A stretch of 64,000 nucleotides of DNA from Erythrobacter sp. (lineage in GTDB: Bacteria; Pseudomonadota; Alphaproteobacteria; Sphingomonadales; Sphingomonadaceae), in the NCBI RefSeq assembly GCF_024305245.1, contig NZ_JAMWYX010000007.1:1-64000 (forward strand), written 5' to 3'. The notes below the pieces were generated by a model. That model searched no databases. It had not been told where the DNA came from and worked only from the letters and a program-made list of their open reading frames with translations. The position numbers were made by a program, and so were the translations under genes. Positions 38,914-47,454 of the stretch are shown in pieces (within the stretch, counting starts at the first letter, position 1; each line of letters starts with the position of its first letter).

Positions 38914-39113
38914 CGCAACGGTTTATGAAAGTCTTGGTCGTGTGAACGGTTAGCGCACTTGGGAGCAACGAGCTTCAGATTGTAGCAGTACAATATTTAA
39001 TGCCTACGCGGGCCTAAGCCATGCTGCTTCATCGCGTCACCGAGAAGTAAATGACCGTTTCTGTCGCATCATGGCTGTAGGAAACGGAGCATGACACAGA
39101 CTCGTAGTCCTCA

Positions 39114-40187
39114 TTATCGTAGCGAGTAGCTAAACGAACTCTCGAATTGCCCAGCGACAGGCACGCCGTAACGCTTGGCGGGTTCGAAACGCGCGTAACG
39201 CTCGACGTTGGCACAAGCGGCGTCATCCAAATCTGTATGACCAGACGACGATGTAATTACGCATTTCGTCACCCTACCTTCGACACCAATCTCGAGTCGG
39301 AAACCGACCCGACCTTGACGTTCCTCTCGAAGAGCCCTGCTAGGATATTCTTCAAGGGCCCGCTCAAAGGTACCCTTGCGCGCCACGGGGGGCGTGAAGG
39401 CAGGCGGGACAGCAAGCGCCTCCGGGGCCGCGAAAGACTGCCACTCTGGGATCGGAACTCCGTTCACGAGAGCCGCAACACAGATTGGTGCAATACGGAT
39501 TTCCCGGTGACCGTATGAAAAGTCGGTAGGCGAGTCCAAAGTCGCGCGGCTAAACCCGCCCCTTCCATCACTGCCTCGTACAATGCCAAGGACATGAACC
39601 TTGCCACTTTCCTTTACCCTACGCGCCTCATCCGGGGACAAAACAAGTTGAAGATTGCTGGGAAGTGCGGCTGTCGACGGCTCGAACCTCGCCCCGGTAG
39701 TCCGCAGGTTTTTCGGGGTGACAGTAGTGGTCACTCCAAAGGCGTTCATGCCGATGTAGCTTTTCCCCTCTTTGAACGACGAATCCAAGCCCGCGAAGCT
39801 GTGTCTGTATTGCACCGACATAACCCCTTTATCGGCGTCATATGTAAGGGCATCGCGACTGACGTCGAAGGCGATATTGATCCACACGTGCTCTGCTTCG
39901 TTCGCAAAGGCCGCCAATCTGGCCTCGTATTGTAAGGTCGTCTCGAATTCGTCCTTTGCAGGTGGGCTCGGGGGCTGTTTGAATTCGGCCCACTTGTAGT
40001 TTGTCGGCAGTTTTTCCAAGCGACTTAGCCAGTCGCCGCAATCGGTAACACGAGCGGCGACCGCATTATCCGAAACACGGATGGTTGCAGGGCGAGGAAA
40101 TGTGGGGGCCGACGGCACTGACTGGGCGAGCAATGAAGCGCTTTGCAATGAAATGAAAGCCGCCAGCCAAGGCGTTGTGTAGGTCAT
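39114..40187 (-). CDS. Periplasmic protein with C-terminal TonB-like domain
   Basis: The 357-residue protein has a signal-like N-terminus (WLAAFISLQSASLLAQS) with no Pro-rich TonB spacer. A middle region of unknown fold follows (EFETTLQYEARLAAFANEAEHVWINIAFDVS). The last 90 residues form a TonB C-terminal domain (GRVGFRLEIGVEGRVTKCVITSSSGHTDLDDAACANVERYARFEPAKRYG). Such proteins without a membrane anchor are frequent in sphingomonads; energy transduction is not implied. It lies between the resolvase and the NTPase and ends 200 bases before the NTPase start. Confidence 0.7.
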   Translation of the reverse strand: MTYTTPWLAAFISLQSASLLAQSVPSAPTFPRPATIRVSDNAVAARVTDCGDWLSRLEKLPTNYKWAEFKQPPSPPAKDEFETTLQYEARLAAFANEAEHVWINIAFDVSRDALTYDADKGVMSVQYRHSFAGLDSSFKEGKSYIGMNAFGVTTTVTPKNLRTTGARFEPSTAALPSNLQLVLSPDEARRVKESGKVHVLGIVRGSDGRGGFSRATLDSPTDFSYGHREIRIAPICVAALVNGVPIPEWQSFAAPEALAVPPAFTPPVARKGTFERALEEYPSRALREERQGRVGFRLEIGVEGRVTKCVITSSSGHTDLDDAACANVERYARFEPAKRYGVPVAGQFESSFSYSLR

Positions 40188-40280
40188 TCGCGTTTCCCAA
40201 AAAATCCGATGGCCGTGGGAGCATTGGCTGCGCGAAATTAAAAAGTGCTGAAATTTTCGGCATATCTGTGCGTCTGCCCG

Positions 40281-40880
40281 TCATGTTATGGGATCAGCAG
40301 TCGCAGCTTCCGCTCTCCGCCGGATCGTCCGATACACTGTCGGCCGCGAGACCTTGAACAGCTTGCCAAGATCGCTGATCGAGTATGCGCCCGTGGCATG
40401 CATCTTCAGCAATTCGCGCTGCTGGAGGTCGGATAGCTTGGGCGGCTTTCCGCGGAGCTTGCCTTTGTCCCGGGCGATCTTCATGCCCTCCCGGGTACGC
40501 AGCCTTATGAGGTCGCTCTCGAACTCGGCGAAGGTGGCAAGGATGTTGAAGAACATACGGCCCATGGGGTCGTTGGGGTCGTAGACCTGCTTGCCTAGCG
40601 CGAGGCTGACGCCGCGCTTCTCCAATTCATCGGCGATCGCCCGCGCGTCCGGCACTGATCGGGCGAGGCGGTCCAATTTGGGCACCACCAGAGTTTCACC
40701 GGCGCGCACGGCCGCCAGCGCCTGGGCAAGGCCGGGGCGATCACGGTTGCGGCCGGTCAGGCCGTGGTCGGTGTAGATGCGGTCCTCGGGCACGCCGAGT
40801 TCGATCAGCGCTTGGCGCTGTGCGGTGAGATCCTGCTTGTCGGTCGAGCAGCGGGCATATCCGATGAGGGTGCTGTTCAT
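40281..40880 (-). CDS. Serine recombinase of the resolvase/invertase family
   Basis: The 199-residue protein has the catalytic N-terminal domain with the nucleophile Ser in IGYARCSTDKQDL, the arginines in PKLDRLARSVPDA, the E-helix segment MFFNILATFAEFESDLI RLRTREG, and a C-terminal Hin-type helix-turn-helix (SISDLGKLFKVSRPTVYRTI). It cuts and rejoins DNA at short res/dif-like sites and is typical of Tn3-type transposons or islands. No transposase gene is adjacent. The 200 bases in front of it contain the inverted 8-mers ATGAGAGA/TCTCTCAT (about 40932 and 41029), which could be part of its target site. Confidence 0.92.
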   Translation of the reverse strand: MNSTLIGYARCSTDKQDLTAQRQALIELGVPEDRIYTDHGLTGRNRDRPGLAQALAAVRAGETLVVPKLDRLARSVPDARAIADELEKRGVSLALGKQVYDPNDPMGRMFFNILATFAEFESDLIRLRTREGMKIARDKGKLRGKPPKLSDLQQRELLKMHATGAYSISDLGKLFKVSRPTVYRTIRRRAEAATADPIT

Positions 40881-41055
40881 TTGTAACGGATGAGGCCCCT
40901 GTGTGAGAAAATAAAGCGTACCACCTTAATGAGAGACCCGGCAGACCGGAATTGCGGAGGTAAGGGGGACTGATCTCTGATCCCTAAAAAGTGTCCGGTG
41001 AGCGATCCGCTGCGGTCGCACGAGATTCTCTCATTTCGGATGTATGGGCTTGTGC

Positions 41056-41084
41056 TTGATACAGGGTTGCGAAGAGTGTATTGT
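41056..41084 (+). promoter_or_regulatory. Sigma-70 promoter of the AbrB/PIN toxin-antitoxin operon
   Basis: TTGATA (41056-41061), 17-base spacer, TATTGT (41079-41084), 28 bases before the antitoxin ATG. The -10 box lies inside the operator palindrome, so binding of the antitoxin complex would block polymerase. Confidence 0.6.
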
Positions 41085-41099
41085 CCAATAGACTATACA
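41077..41099 (+). promoter_or_regulatory. Operator palindrome of the AbrB/PIN operon
   Basis: TGTATTGTC (41077-41085) and GACTATACA (41091-41099) are inverted repeats with 8 of 9 matches around a CAATA centre. Position over the -10 box fits autorepression by the AbrB/VapB-type antitoxin and its toxin. Confidence 0.65.
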
Positions 41100-41111
41100 G
41101 TGAGGCTCTTT

Positions 41112-41360
41112 ATGAACGTGCAACGAGGAAAACTTGTCTCGGGGGGAAGGCTTCAATTGCCAGTCGAGATCCGGCGTGCGCTCTCTCTATCCGATGGCGA
41201 CACCGTGCTCCTCGAAGTGGTCGATGGCGAGATCCACGTGCGACCCTATCGCGACGCTGTGGCTCGGGTACAGGCAAAGTTGCGCAAGTACGTCGAACCA
41301 AGTCGCAGCTTGTCTGAAGAATTGATAGCCGAGCGCCGGGCTGCCGCAGACAATGAGTGA
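41112..41360 (+). CDS. AbrB/MazE-family antitoxin
   Basis: The 82-residue protein has the swapped-hairpin AbrB fold at its N-terminus (GKLVSGGRLQLPVEIRRALSLSDGDTVLLEVVDGEIHVRPY). A C-terminal tail (VEPSRSLSEELIAERRAAADN) follows and would wrap the toxin. ATG at 41112 starts the AbrB domain; a longer frame upstream reads through the promoter and operator and was rejected. It overlaps the PIN toxin gene by eight bases, the usual antitoxin-first order of vapBC loci. Confidence 0.88.
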   Translation: MNVQRGKLVSGGRLQLPVEIRRALSLSDGDTVLLEVVDGEIHVRPYRDAVARVQAKLRKYVEPSRSLSEELIAERRAAADNE

Positions 41361-41742
41361 TACGCGCTACATGCTCGATGCTTCGGCCGTGCTCGCGATG
41401 ATGCTCGGTGAGGACGGCGGCGACCAGGTTCGAGAGCGACTTGCTGCCAGCCAGATCAGCGCCGTGAACCTTTCTGAGGTTGTTGCCAAACTCCAAGAAG
41501 GCGGCGTGCCCGATGCGGTCATCACGTCCAGTCTTGCGGAGCTCAATTTCGATGTGCTCGCGTTCGATCACGGCCAGGCAGTACGTGCCGGGCTGCTGCG
41601 TGCCTCGACGCGAAGCAACGGATTGTCGTTGGGGGATCGAGCGTGCCTTAGCGCAGCCGAGTCGTGCGATGCCTTTGCAGTGACCACCGATCGGGCTTGG
41701 AGTAAACTCGAGCTTGATATCGTCGTCGAAGTTCTTCGCTAA
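41353..41742 (+). CDS. PIN-domain ribonuclease toxin (VapC-like)
   Basis: The 129-residue protein has the PIN acidic residues in order: Asp in YMLDASAVLAMML, Glu in AVNLSEVVAKL, Asp in LSLGDRACLSAAE and Asp in FAVTTDRAW. These bind Mg2+ to cut RNA, often initiator or other tRNAs, when the antitoxin is degraded. It overlaps the antitoxin gene, so the pair is stoichiometrically coupled. It probably stabilises the accessory region. Confidence 0.9.
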   Translation: MSDTRYMLDASAVLAMMLGEDGGDQVRERLAASQISAVNLSEVVAKLQEGGVPDAVITSSLAELNFDVLAFDHGQAVRAGLLRASTRSNGLSLGDRACLSAAESCDAFAVTTDRAWSKLELDIVVEVLR

Positions 41743-42092
41743 GTTCCGCTGCCGATCCAAAGCCGGTCGTTCGCAAAAACCGGATCGAATGTCTGATCCC
41801 ACCCAACAGCCGTCATCCTACTCTCGGGATTGCGGAGCTGCTCCGCTCAAGCCCGAGAGATGGCGGAAGGGGACGACTGGCGAGGCAGCTTTGCCGTGCT
41901 TTGGGGGCGAACGGCTGACTTATTCAGTTCTCTGCTAGAAACGAGCCTCCGCGGACCAGCACAGGGCCGCTTAGCAACGGCCAGCTCGGGCGGTCGAGGT
42001 GCCAGAGGATGAGGCCGCAGCTGGATCTAACTGCGCTCTTTAGATGAGCGCTCCTGTAGCGCGGCAGATGGCTGGGAGGATTCCTCGTGCGC
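41743..42092. other. Gap between the two toxin-antitoxin loci
   Basis: About 350 bases separate the convergent PIN toxin and zeta toxin genes. Short open frames exist on both strands but none has recognisable similarity or a ribosome-binding site. No strong terminator hairpin is seen. Confidence 0.35.
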
Positions 42093-42677
42093 TCAGACAG
42101 CGAAGTCAGGAATATAGAGGCCGGTAATCCAAGTGGGCAGGTCGCCTGCGACGTGGACAAGGCGACCTAGATGAAAGGTCAGGCAATGCCGCGGGTCGGT
42201 ATTGATGCGCGAGTTGTCGAAGACGAGCCCATAATCCGCCATGTGGACCGCAGCGAGGATGAGTGGCGCGCTGCGATCGAAGCGCTCGCGGATCTTGCTC
42301 TCAGGGACGCTGTGGCCACCTTCATCAATCCGGTCGCTGACACGCGATACCGAGATGTCTGCGACCGCGACGCCAACGTGCATCACCCACACCTTGAAGC
42401 CGTTGGCTTTGGCCTCCCGGACGAGGGAAACCTTGGAAGGGTGTGAAAAAACAGTCTCCGTCGCGAAGTCGAGCCGATCATGGAGACACTGCGCCCGGCG
42501 CGAAGTAGCGATTTCGGCAGCCCTGTAGGAGGCTTCGGGCGAAGGATCGCCCATTTCGTCACGCTGGATGATGTCGGCATTGATGAAGGGGCCGTTGAAG
42601 AACGGCGCAACGACATTGGCATAAAGGGTGGATTTGCCCGCCCCATTGGGGCCGGCAAGCACGATCATCGTCGGCAT
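42093..42677 (-). CDS. Zeta toxin-family kinase
   Basis: The 194-residue protein begins with a P-loop (IVLAGPNGAGKSTLYANV). Next come the zeta-type INADIIQRDEMGDPSPEASYRAA, the FATETVFSHPSKVSLVREAKANGF strand-helix and a distal Arg-rich lid (VSDRIDEGGHSVPESKIRERF). Zeta toxins phosphorylate UDP-N-acetylglucosamine or other nucleotide sugars and stop wall synthesis; the catalytic Asp and Arg are in place. ATG lies 2 bases after the antitoxin stop. Confidence 0.9.
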   Translation of the reverse strand: MPTMIVLAGPNGAGKSTLYANVVAPFFNGPFINADIIQRDEMGDPSPEASYRAAEIATSRRAQCLHDRLDFATETVFSHPSKVSLVREAKANGFKVWVMHVGVAVADISVSRVSDRIDEGGHSVPESKIRERFDRSAPLILAAVHMADYGLVFDNSRINTDPRHCLTFHLGRLVHVAGDLPTWITGLYIPDFAV

Positions 42678-42679
42678 GA

Positions 42680-43045
42680 TTAGGAACCGCGCTTGTTGAG
42701 GAGGTCCGCGGCCTGAACGAAATTGCCGTTTTCGTCGAGGCCTGAGCCGACGCCGAGCCTGCGGCGCTCGGCGAAGAACGCCTTGGACTGCGGTGTGGGA
42801 CTGGTCACCAGCTTTTCGAAGCTGTCCGCCCAGACTGCGTATTCTTCTTCGCTTAGCGTTGTGGTCGGCGCCTTGCCGGCGAGCACCGCGCTGATCCGCT
42901 CGTGGCTGAATGCGTTCGATTTCTCGATCGCCTTACCTATTCTCACCCAGTGGGTGATCTGACCGGCCAGCGAACGGCAATGAAGTGCCGACGCGATCTC
43001 CGCTTCGTCCATTATCTCGTCGGCGAGCTTGATTGATCTAGCCAT
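42680..43045 (-). CDS. ParD-like antitoxin paired with zeta toxin
   Basis: The 121-residue protein has an N-terminal ParD_like (PF11903-type) region: MARSIKLADEIMDEAEIASALHCRSLAGQITHWVRIGKAIE. It resembles ribbon-helix-helix antitoxins. The C-terminal helical tail (TLSEEEYAVWADSFEKLV, then FFAERRRLGVGSGLDENG) probably neutralises the toxin. ATG at 43045 has AGGAGA 8 bases upstream; the alternative at 43087 was rejected. The classical zeta partner is epsilon/PezA, so this pairing is of a different kind. Two 9-bp direct repeats upstream look like its operator. Confidence 0.8.
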   Translation of the reverse strand: MARSIKLADEIMDEAEIASALHCRSLAGQITHWVRIGKAIEKSNAFSHERISAVLAGKAPTTTLSEEEYAVWADSFEKLVTSPTPQSKAFFAERRRLGVGSGLDENGNFVQAADLLNKRGS

Positions 43046-43450
43046 GAGCGATCTCCTGAAAGTGAGGTAGCATTTTGCCGCCCGCAACTCAAGTTGGGAG
43101 GAAAGCCCAGGCCGTATGCATTAGCTGATATGCCGTATGCTTCGCGAGATCCGGTGGAGTCCCAAATAAAACGCCGAGTGTTCATCGGCGCGGCGTCAGC
43201 CGCGCCTGACGAGCCGAGTGCCATCAGCCTCCTGCCTCGCTGTGGGCGCTGGTGATTGGCAGTTCGCGACCCAGGCTCGGTCGTTCCCGATCATCAAAGA
43301 GAACGTCTAGCTCCGCTCGAAGCCGCCATGCCACTTTCTGGATCCCGCACAGACCCGGCTCTTGACCAGAAATGGATTAGACGCATTCATCTCGTCTCAT
43401 TTGGACTTTTGCGAGAAGGGAGATAGCATCACGGCGAGTGGGGAGGTTTC
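43046..43450. other. Divergent intergenic region between the zeta operon and the amidohydrolase
   Basis: The 405 bases hold upstream signals of both genes: the 9-bp direct repeats at 43111-43140, AGGAGA before the antitoxin and GGGGAGG before the amidohydrolase start. The middle (43180-43380) has no readable gene. Confidence 0.4.
43111..43140 (-). promoter_or_regulatory. Two 9-bp direct repeats, candidate antitoxin operator
   Basis: GCCGTATGC occurs at 43111-43119 and 43132-43140, exactly 21 bases apart (two helical turns), about 70-95 bases upstream of the antitoxin start. Ribbon-helix-helix antitoxins bind such same-face tandem sites. A TTGAGT block that may be its -35 box lies between the repeats and the gene. 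Confidence 0.5.
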
Positions 43451-44842
43451 ATGTTTGATAGTATCGCACTACTGCTGGCGGCTTTGGTCTCCGCCGATGC
43501 CCATCCAGACCTGATCATCGAAAACGTTACCGTGCTCGAGGTTGAGAGTGGCGAAAAGCTCCCATCCAGGAACGTCGCGATCACGGATGGCTCCATAATT
43601 TCGGTTAGCTCCGAACCAGTCGAGAGCGGCGAAAATTCCCTCGTCATCGACGGCCAAGGAAAGTTCCTGATTCCCGGTCTTTGGGATACCCATGTGCACT
43701 CGGTGACAAACTGGTCTTGGCACGCACCGCTGTTCCTGGCTCACGGCGTCACCAGCGTTCGGAACATGCATACGAGCGAAACGGAAGGATATGCCATCAT
43801 CCGTGAGATCAAGAAGCAGGCGGCGCGCGGCGAAGCGCCGAGGATGATCGCGAACGGCTTCATTGTTGGCGGTGCAGAGGATCCTTGGGACGGTGTTCTG
43901 GAGGTGGTCACCGCCGAGGACGCGCGCAAGGCGGTCGAAATGCATCGCCAGAACGGCATGGACTTCATCAAGGTCTATGAGGGCATCTCGCCCGAAGCCT
44001 ATCGCGCACTAATGGAAATGGCCGAAGAGGCCGCATTGCCCGTGGACGGCCACCTGCCGGGCAGAATCCGAACGCAGGAAGCCGTGATGCTTGGCCAGCG
44101 CACGATCGAGCACGGGATCGCCTTCGCGCTAGGCTGTTCCGACCCGAACAAGGCCGAGGCCCTGCAGGCATCTTACGAGAGACCGGCGCTTGCAGGTCTT
44201 CCCGGCCTGATCGAATTCATGTTGATGCTTCGCGCCTATGACGAGGCGCGAGTGGAAGAGGATTGTGTCGCCTTGGCCCGGCTGATGAGCGATCACGGCA
44301 CCGCCAGCGTCCCGACCATTATAAATTCGCTCACCGCGGACGCAGAACTCTCGATGGCGACACCAGGGCAGCGCGAGGCTCTGCCTTCCTCGCTTTATGC
44401 GCAATGGTCTGAAATGGCGGCCAGTCCTTTCAGCGAGGCTGTGGCCAAAGCGCGTGGACCAGTGATGTCGCCGATCCGAAGTGAGATCGCGACCTTGAAA
44501 GAAGCCGGGGTGACGATCCTCGCAGGCACCGATCTGGGCAATCCCTTCATTGCGCCCGGCGTTTCTCTCCTGCGCGAGTTGGAATTGCTCGTTGAGGCAG
44601 GCCTGTCGAACCGGGAAGCGCTGGAGGCAGCCACGACCGCCCCTGCAAAGGTCTTCAAGCTCGAGGGTCTGGGGTGCATTGTAGCTGGTTGCAAAGCTGA
44701 TCTGGTTTTGCTGGAGGCCGATCCCCTGGAGAGTATTTCCAATGTCCGCCGCATTTCCTCTGTGGTTATAGCGGGCCACTATCATAGTAAGTCTGATCTC
44801 GATCGTGACGTGCTGCAGGCATTGGATGCGGAAGATCGATAG
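43451..44842 (+). CDS. Exported amidohydrolase (imidazolonepropionase-like)
   Basis: The 463-residue protein has a short N-terminal hydrophobic stretch (SIALLLAALVSADA), which suggests export. It belongs to the metal-dependent TIM-barrel superfamily: metal-binding GLWDTHVHSVTNW, HGVTSVRNM, a lysine in DFIKVYEG (possible carbamylated bridge), His in PVDGHLPG and IEHGIAF, and Asp in ILAGTDLGNP. The order fits imidazolonepropionase-like peptidase/amidase proteins. Substrate unknown. GGGGAGG precedes the ATG at 43451. It is less GC-rich than core genes and probably belongs to the accessory region. Confidence 0.85.
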   Translation: MFDSIALLLAALVSADAHPDLIIENVTVLEVESGEKLPSRNVAITDGSIISVSSEPVESGENSLVIDGQGKFLIPGLWDTHVHSVTNWSWHAPLFLAHGVTSVRNMHTSETEGYAIIREIKKQAARGEAPRMIANGFIVGGAEDPWDGVLEVVTAEDARKAVEMHRQNGMDFIKVYEGISPEAYRALMEMAEEAALPVDGHLPGRIRTQEAVMLGQRTIEHGIAFALGCSDPNKAEALQASYERPALAGLPGLIEFMLMLRAYDEARVEEDCVALARLMSDHGTASVPTIINSLTADAELSMATPGQREALPSSLYAQWSEMAASPFSEAVAKARGPVMSPIRSEIATLKEAGVTILAGTDLGNPFIAPGVSLLRELELLVEAGLSNREALEAATTAPAKVFKLEGLGCIVAGCKADLVLLEADPLESISNVRRISSVVIAGHYHSKSDLDRDVLQALDAEDR

Positions 44843-45015
44843 CTGAAGCCGGAGGCCGCGAAGGGGGGCGCCACGGGAAATTCGAGAAGTCCGTTGAAGC
44901 TGCCTAGCAGGTTTCGGGACCCCGCAGCATGGTCGTCGCAGACTGCTCGCGGGTGGAGAGGCGAATAGCTACTTCTTCAACGCCCGCTTGAAGGCACGCG
45001 AGCGCGGTCGGAAAG

Positions 45016-45843
45016 TCATGTGGTTTGCACTCTGGGCGCAAGGCTGATGTCCCCGTTGGATGCGGGATGGCGCCAGCCTAGCCAACTCGCGGCACTGCCG
45101 AGCACCAGCCCAGTAACAACAACGAGCCACGCGGGCACGCTGCCGAGTGCCTCGGCGGTGGGCTGCCACCAGGCCGCAAAGCCGATAAGCTTGTAGGCGA
45201 ACATGCCGAGGACCGCGATCAGACCGAGTGTGAAGGGCAGCACTGGCTTTCCAGCCCGCGCATCGTGAATGATCAGCCCCCCGAGGATCAGGACGGTCAG
45301 CATGAAGCTCGCATCGACAGCATGGCCGAACTTGTAAAGCTCTTCTGCGGCACGGATCCGAAAGCCGGGGACGTAATTGGCCAGCAGGCGGGAGAGGGCC
45401 GGCCCGATCAGCGGAAAGATGGTGGCAAGAAGATAGCGCGCATGCAGGTCCGGCGTCCGGCGATGGCGCAGAGCCATGAAGAACGCGAACGGCACGAAAA
45501 CCGACGCGACAAGATCGGCGAACGCAAGGTTCAGCCCGAACATCTCGCGGAACGGCGTCACCTCGACCACGGTCACTTTGGTGGCGAGCAGACCGCCGGC
45601 GGTGAACAACGGGATCAGCGGCAGGCTCAAAAGACCGGCCACGCCGTGCGCTCTAAAGTGCCCGTTGTGGATCGTGTAACTCTGGCTGATAATGAGGAGC
45701 ATCCACAAGGTTGCGGACATGCCGTGCAGGTGATGCGCAAAAGATGCCTCGGTAAAGACCATGAAATAGCTCGGCCAGAACGCCGCGAACGTAACGATCA
45801 GAAGGGTCAGGACCCAGTAGTGCGCGCGGGGAAAGGGCAGCAT
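45016..45843 (-). CDS. Seven-helix membrane protein of unknown function
   Basis: The 275-residue protein has seven hydrophobic segments, starting with YWVLTLLIVTFAAFWPSYF. His-containing helices (AHHLHGMSATLWMLLIISQSYTIHNGHFRAHGVAG) recall quinone- or haem-associated small membrane proteins, but no named family is recognised. ATG at 45843 has AGGAACC-type bases before it, and the longer frame upstream was rejected. It is divergent from the chimeric HTH-TPR-GH3 gene with a 150-bp shared promoter region. Confidence 0.65.
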   Translation of the reverse strand: MLPFPRAHYWVLTLLIVTFAAFWPSYFMVFTEASFAHHLHGMSATLWMLLIISQSYTIHNGHFRAHGVAGLLSLPLIPLFTAGGLLATKVTVVEVTPFREMFGLNLAFADLVASVFVPFAFFMALRHRRTPDLHARYLLATIFPLIGPALSRLLANYVPGFRIRAAEELYKFGHAVDASFMLTVLILGGLIIHDARAGKPVLPFTLGLIAVLGMFAYKLIGFAAWWQPTAEALGSVPAWLVVVTGLVLGSAASWLGWRHPASNGDISLAPRVQTT

Positions 45844-45993
45844 GGAGGGTTCCTTGGCTGGCTGACGACGCTTGCAGGTCAGCACCTTGCCGCCCGGTCC
45901 GCCAGTCGGCATGATCGGCAAAGGCCCGATGTCCGCTGATGGCCGCTGTTGCCGCCGCCCGTTCCAGGCGGCGACCGGGCAATAGGAGGATGA

Positions 45994-47454
45994 GTGACAG
46001 ACACCCAGGCAGCAAGGCTGGTAGGCTGGAAGCGGATCGCCGCTCATCTGGGCGTCAGCGAACGCAGCGCGCGCCGGTGGGAAGCGACCGAGGCTCTGCC
46101 CGTTCACCGCCAGCAGCACGATGCCCGCAGCACCGTCTTCGCCTATGCCGACGAACTTGACCGATGGGTCGAAAGCCGCGCGCCCGGTGAAGAAAGCGGC
46201 GGCCCTGCGGGTTCGACTTTCGGCCGCCGAAGCGTCCTTGTTGCGGCCCTGCTCCTGCTGGCGATCGTCTTCGTCCTTGGCGCGTTGACAATGGTGCCGC
46301 GCGCGCAGGCCGATCTTTCCGCCGACCGCGAAGCTGTCGACCTGTTCGAGCGCGGCACGGCGCTCTACGCGCAACGGGGCCGCGAACCAGTGTCGCGCTC
46401 GATCAAGCTTTTCACGCAGGCGGTCGAGCGGGACGAAAACTTCGCGGAAGCCTGGGCAGGATTGGCGCGGTCATGGGCCGTTTACCCGGCCTATGATCCC
46501 GCCATTTCCGAAGATCGCGCCACGGCCGAGTCGGTCAGCGCGGCCAATCGCGCCCTGACGCTGAAGCCGGACCTTGCCGACATCCGCACGCTGCTGGTGT
46601 CCGCGGCCTACCGCAAGCGCGATTGGGCGGAAGCCGCCATCGCCGCAGCACGCGACGCCGAGGTCGCGCTGGTGTTCGTCGGCCCCGGCAGCACCGCCGA
46701 GACCGAAGGCATGGACCGCGCATCGATGCGCCTGCCGAATGAACAGAATGCGCTGGTCGAGGCGGTGGTCGCCGCCAACGCGAACACGGTGGTCTGCGTC
46801 AACAGCGGCGGCCCGGTGGAGATGCCCTGGGCCGGCAAGGTCAAGGCGATCGTCCAGTGCTGGCTGCCTGGGCAGGAGGGCGGCCACGCGCTGGCCGATG
46901 TGCTAACCGGCACGGTCAACCCCTCGGCCAAGCTGCCCGTGACCTTCCCGCGCCGCTACGAGGACAATCCCACCTTCCTGCACTATCCGGGCGGGTCGCA
47001 TGTCCACTACAGCGAGGGGCTGTTCGTCGGCTACCGCCACTATGATGCGCTGGGGATCGCGCCGCTGTTCCCCTTCGGTCATGGCCTCAGCTACACCAGC
47101 TTTGCGTTGTCGGACCTCGAAGCGCCGGAAGGGGCAAAGGCGGGCGAGGACATTAGCGTGACCTGCACGCTCGACAACACCGGCGCGCGGGCAGGGGCCG
47201 AGGTGGTGCAGCTCTATCTCGAGCACTGCGACCCGGCCGAGACCATGCCGCCGCGCCAGCTCAAGGCCTTCGCCAAGCACGAATTGGCGCCGGGAGAAAC
47301 GACGAAAGTCACTCTCAAGGTGCCGGGCCGAGCCTTTGCGTGGTATGATGTCGATGCGGACGCATGGACCGTCACCCCGGGCCGCTATCGCCTCCATGTC
47401 GGCACCTCCTCGCGCAACCTGCCGATAGTGCACGACATCGAGATCGGTGCATGA
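45994..47454 (+). CDS. Chimeric ORF: HTH-TM-TPR protein fused to the C-terminal half of a GH3 glycosidase
   Basis: The 486-residue frame joins two unrelated genes. Residues 1-60 are a MerR-like helix-turn-helix (WKRIAAHLGVSERSARRWE), 79-102 a membrane anchor and about 115-215 TPR helices (KLFTQAVERDENFAEAWAGLARSW, KPDLADIRTLLV). At 205-220 (nt 46606-46654) it passes without a break into the GH3 C-terminal domain (VALVFVGPGSTAETEGMDR, GKVKAIVQCWLPGQEGG, GTVNPSAKLPVTFP, PLFPFGHGLSYTSF). The fibronectin-like domain (about 385-486) follows. The GH3 barrel with the nucleophile Asp is gone, so glycosidase activity is not expected. An internal deletion is the simplest cause. Its stop overlaps the symporter start. 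Confidence 0.85.
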   Translation: MTDTQAARLVGWKRIAAHLGVSERSARRWEATEALPVHRQQHDARSTVFAYADELDRWVESRAPGEESGGPAGSTFGRRSVLVAALLLLAIVFVLGALTMVPRAQADLSADREAVDLFERGTALYAQRGREPVSRSIKLFTQAVERDENFAEAWAGLARSWAVYPAYDPAISEDRATAESVSAANRALTLKPDLADIRTLLVSAAYRKRDWAEAAIAAARDAEVALVFVGPGSTAETEGMDRASMRLPNEQNALVEAVVAANANTVVCVNSGGPVEMPWAGKVKAIVQCWLPGQEGGHALADVLTGTVNPSAKLPVTFPRRYEDNPTFLHYPGGSHVHYSEGLFVGYRHYDALGIAPLFPFGHGLSYTSFALSDLEAPEGAKAGEDISVTCTLDNTGARAGAEVVQLYLEHCDPAETMPPRQLKAFAKHELAPGETTKVTLKVPGRAFAWYDVDADAWTVTPGRYRLHVGTSSRNLPIVHDIEIGA

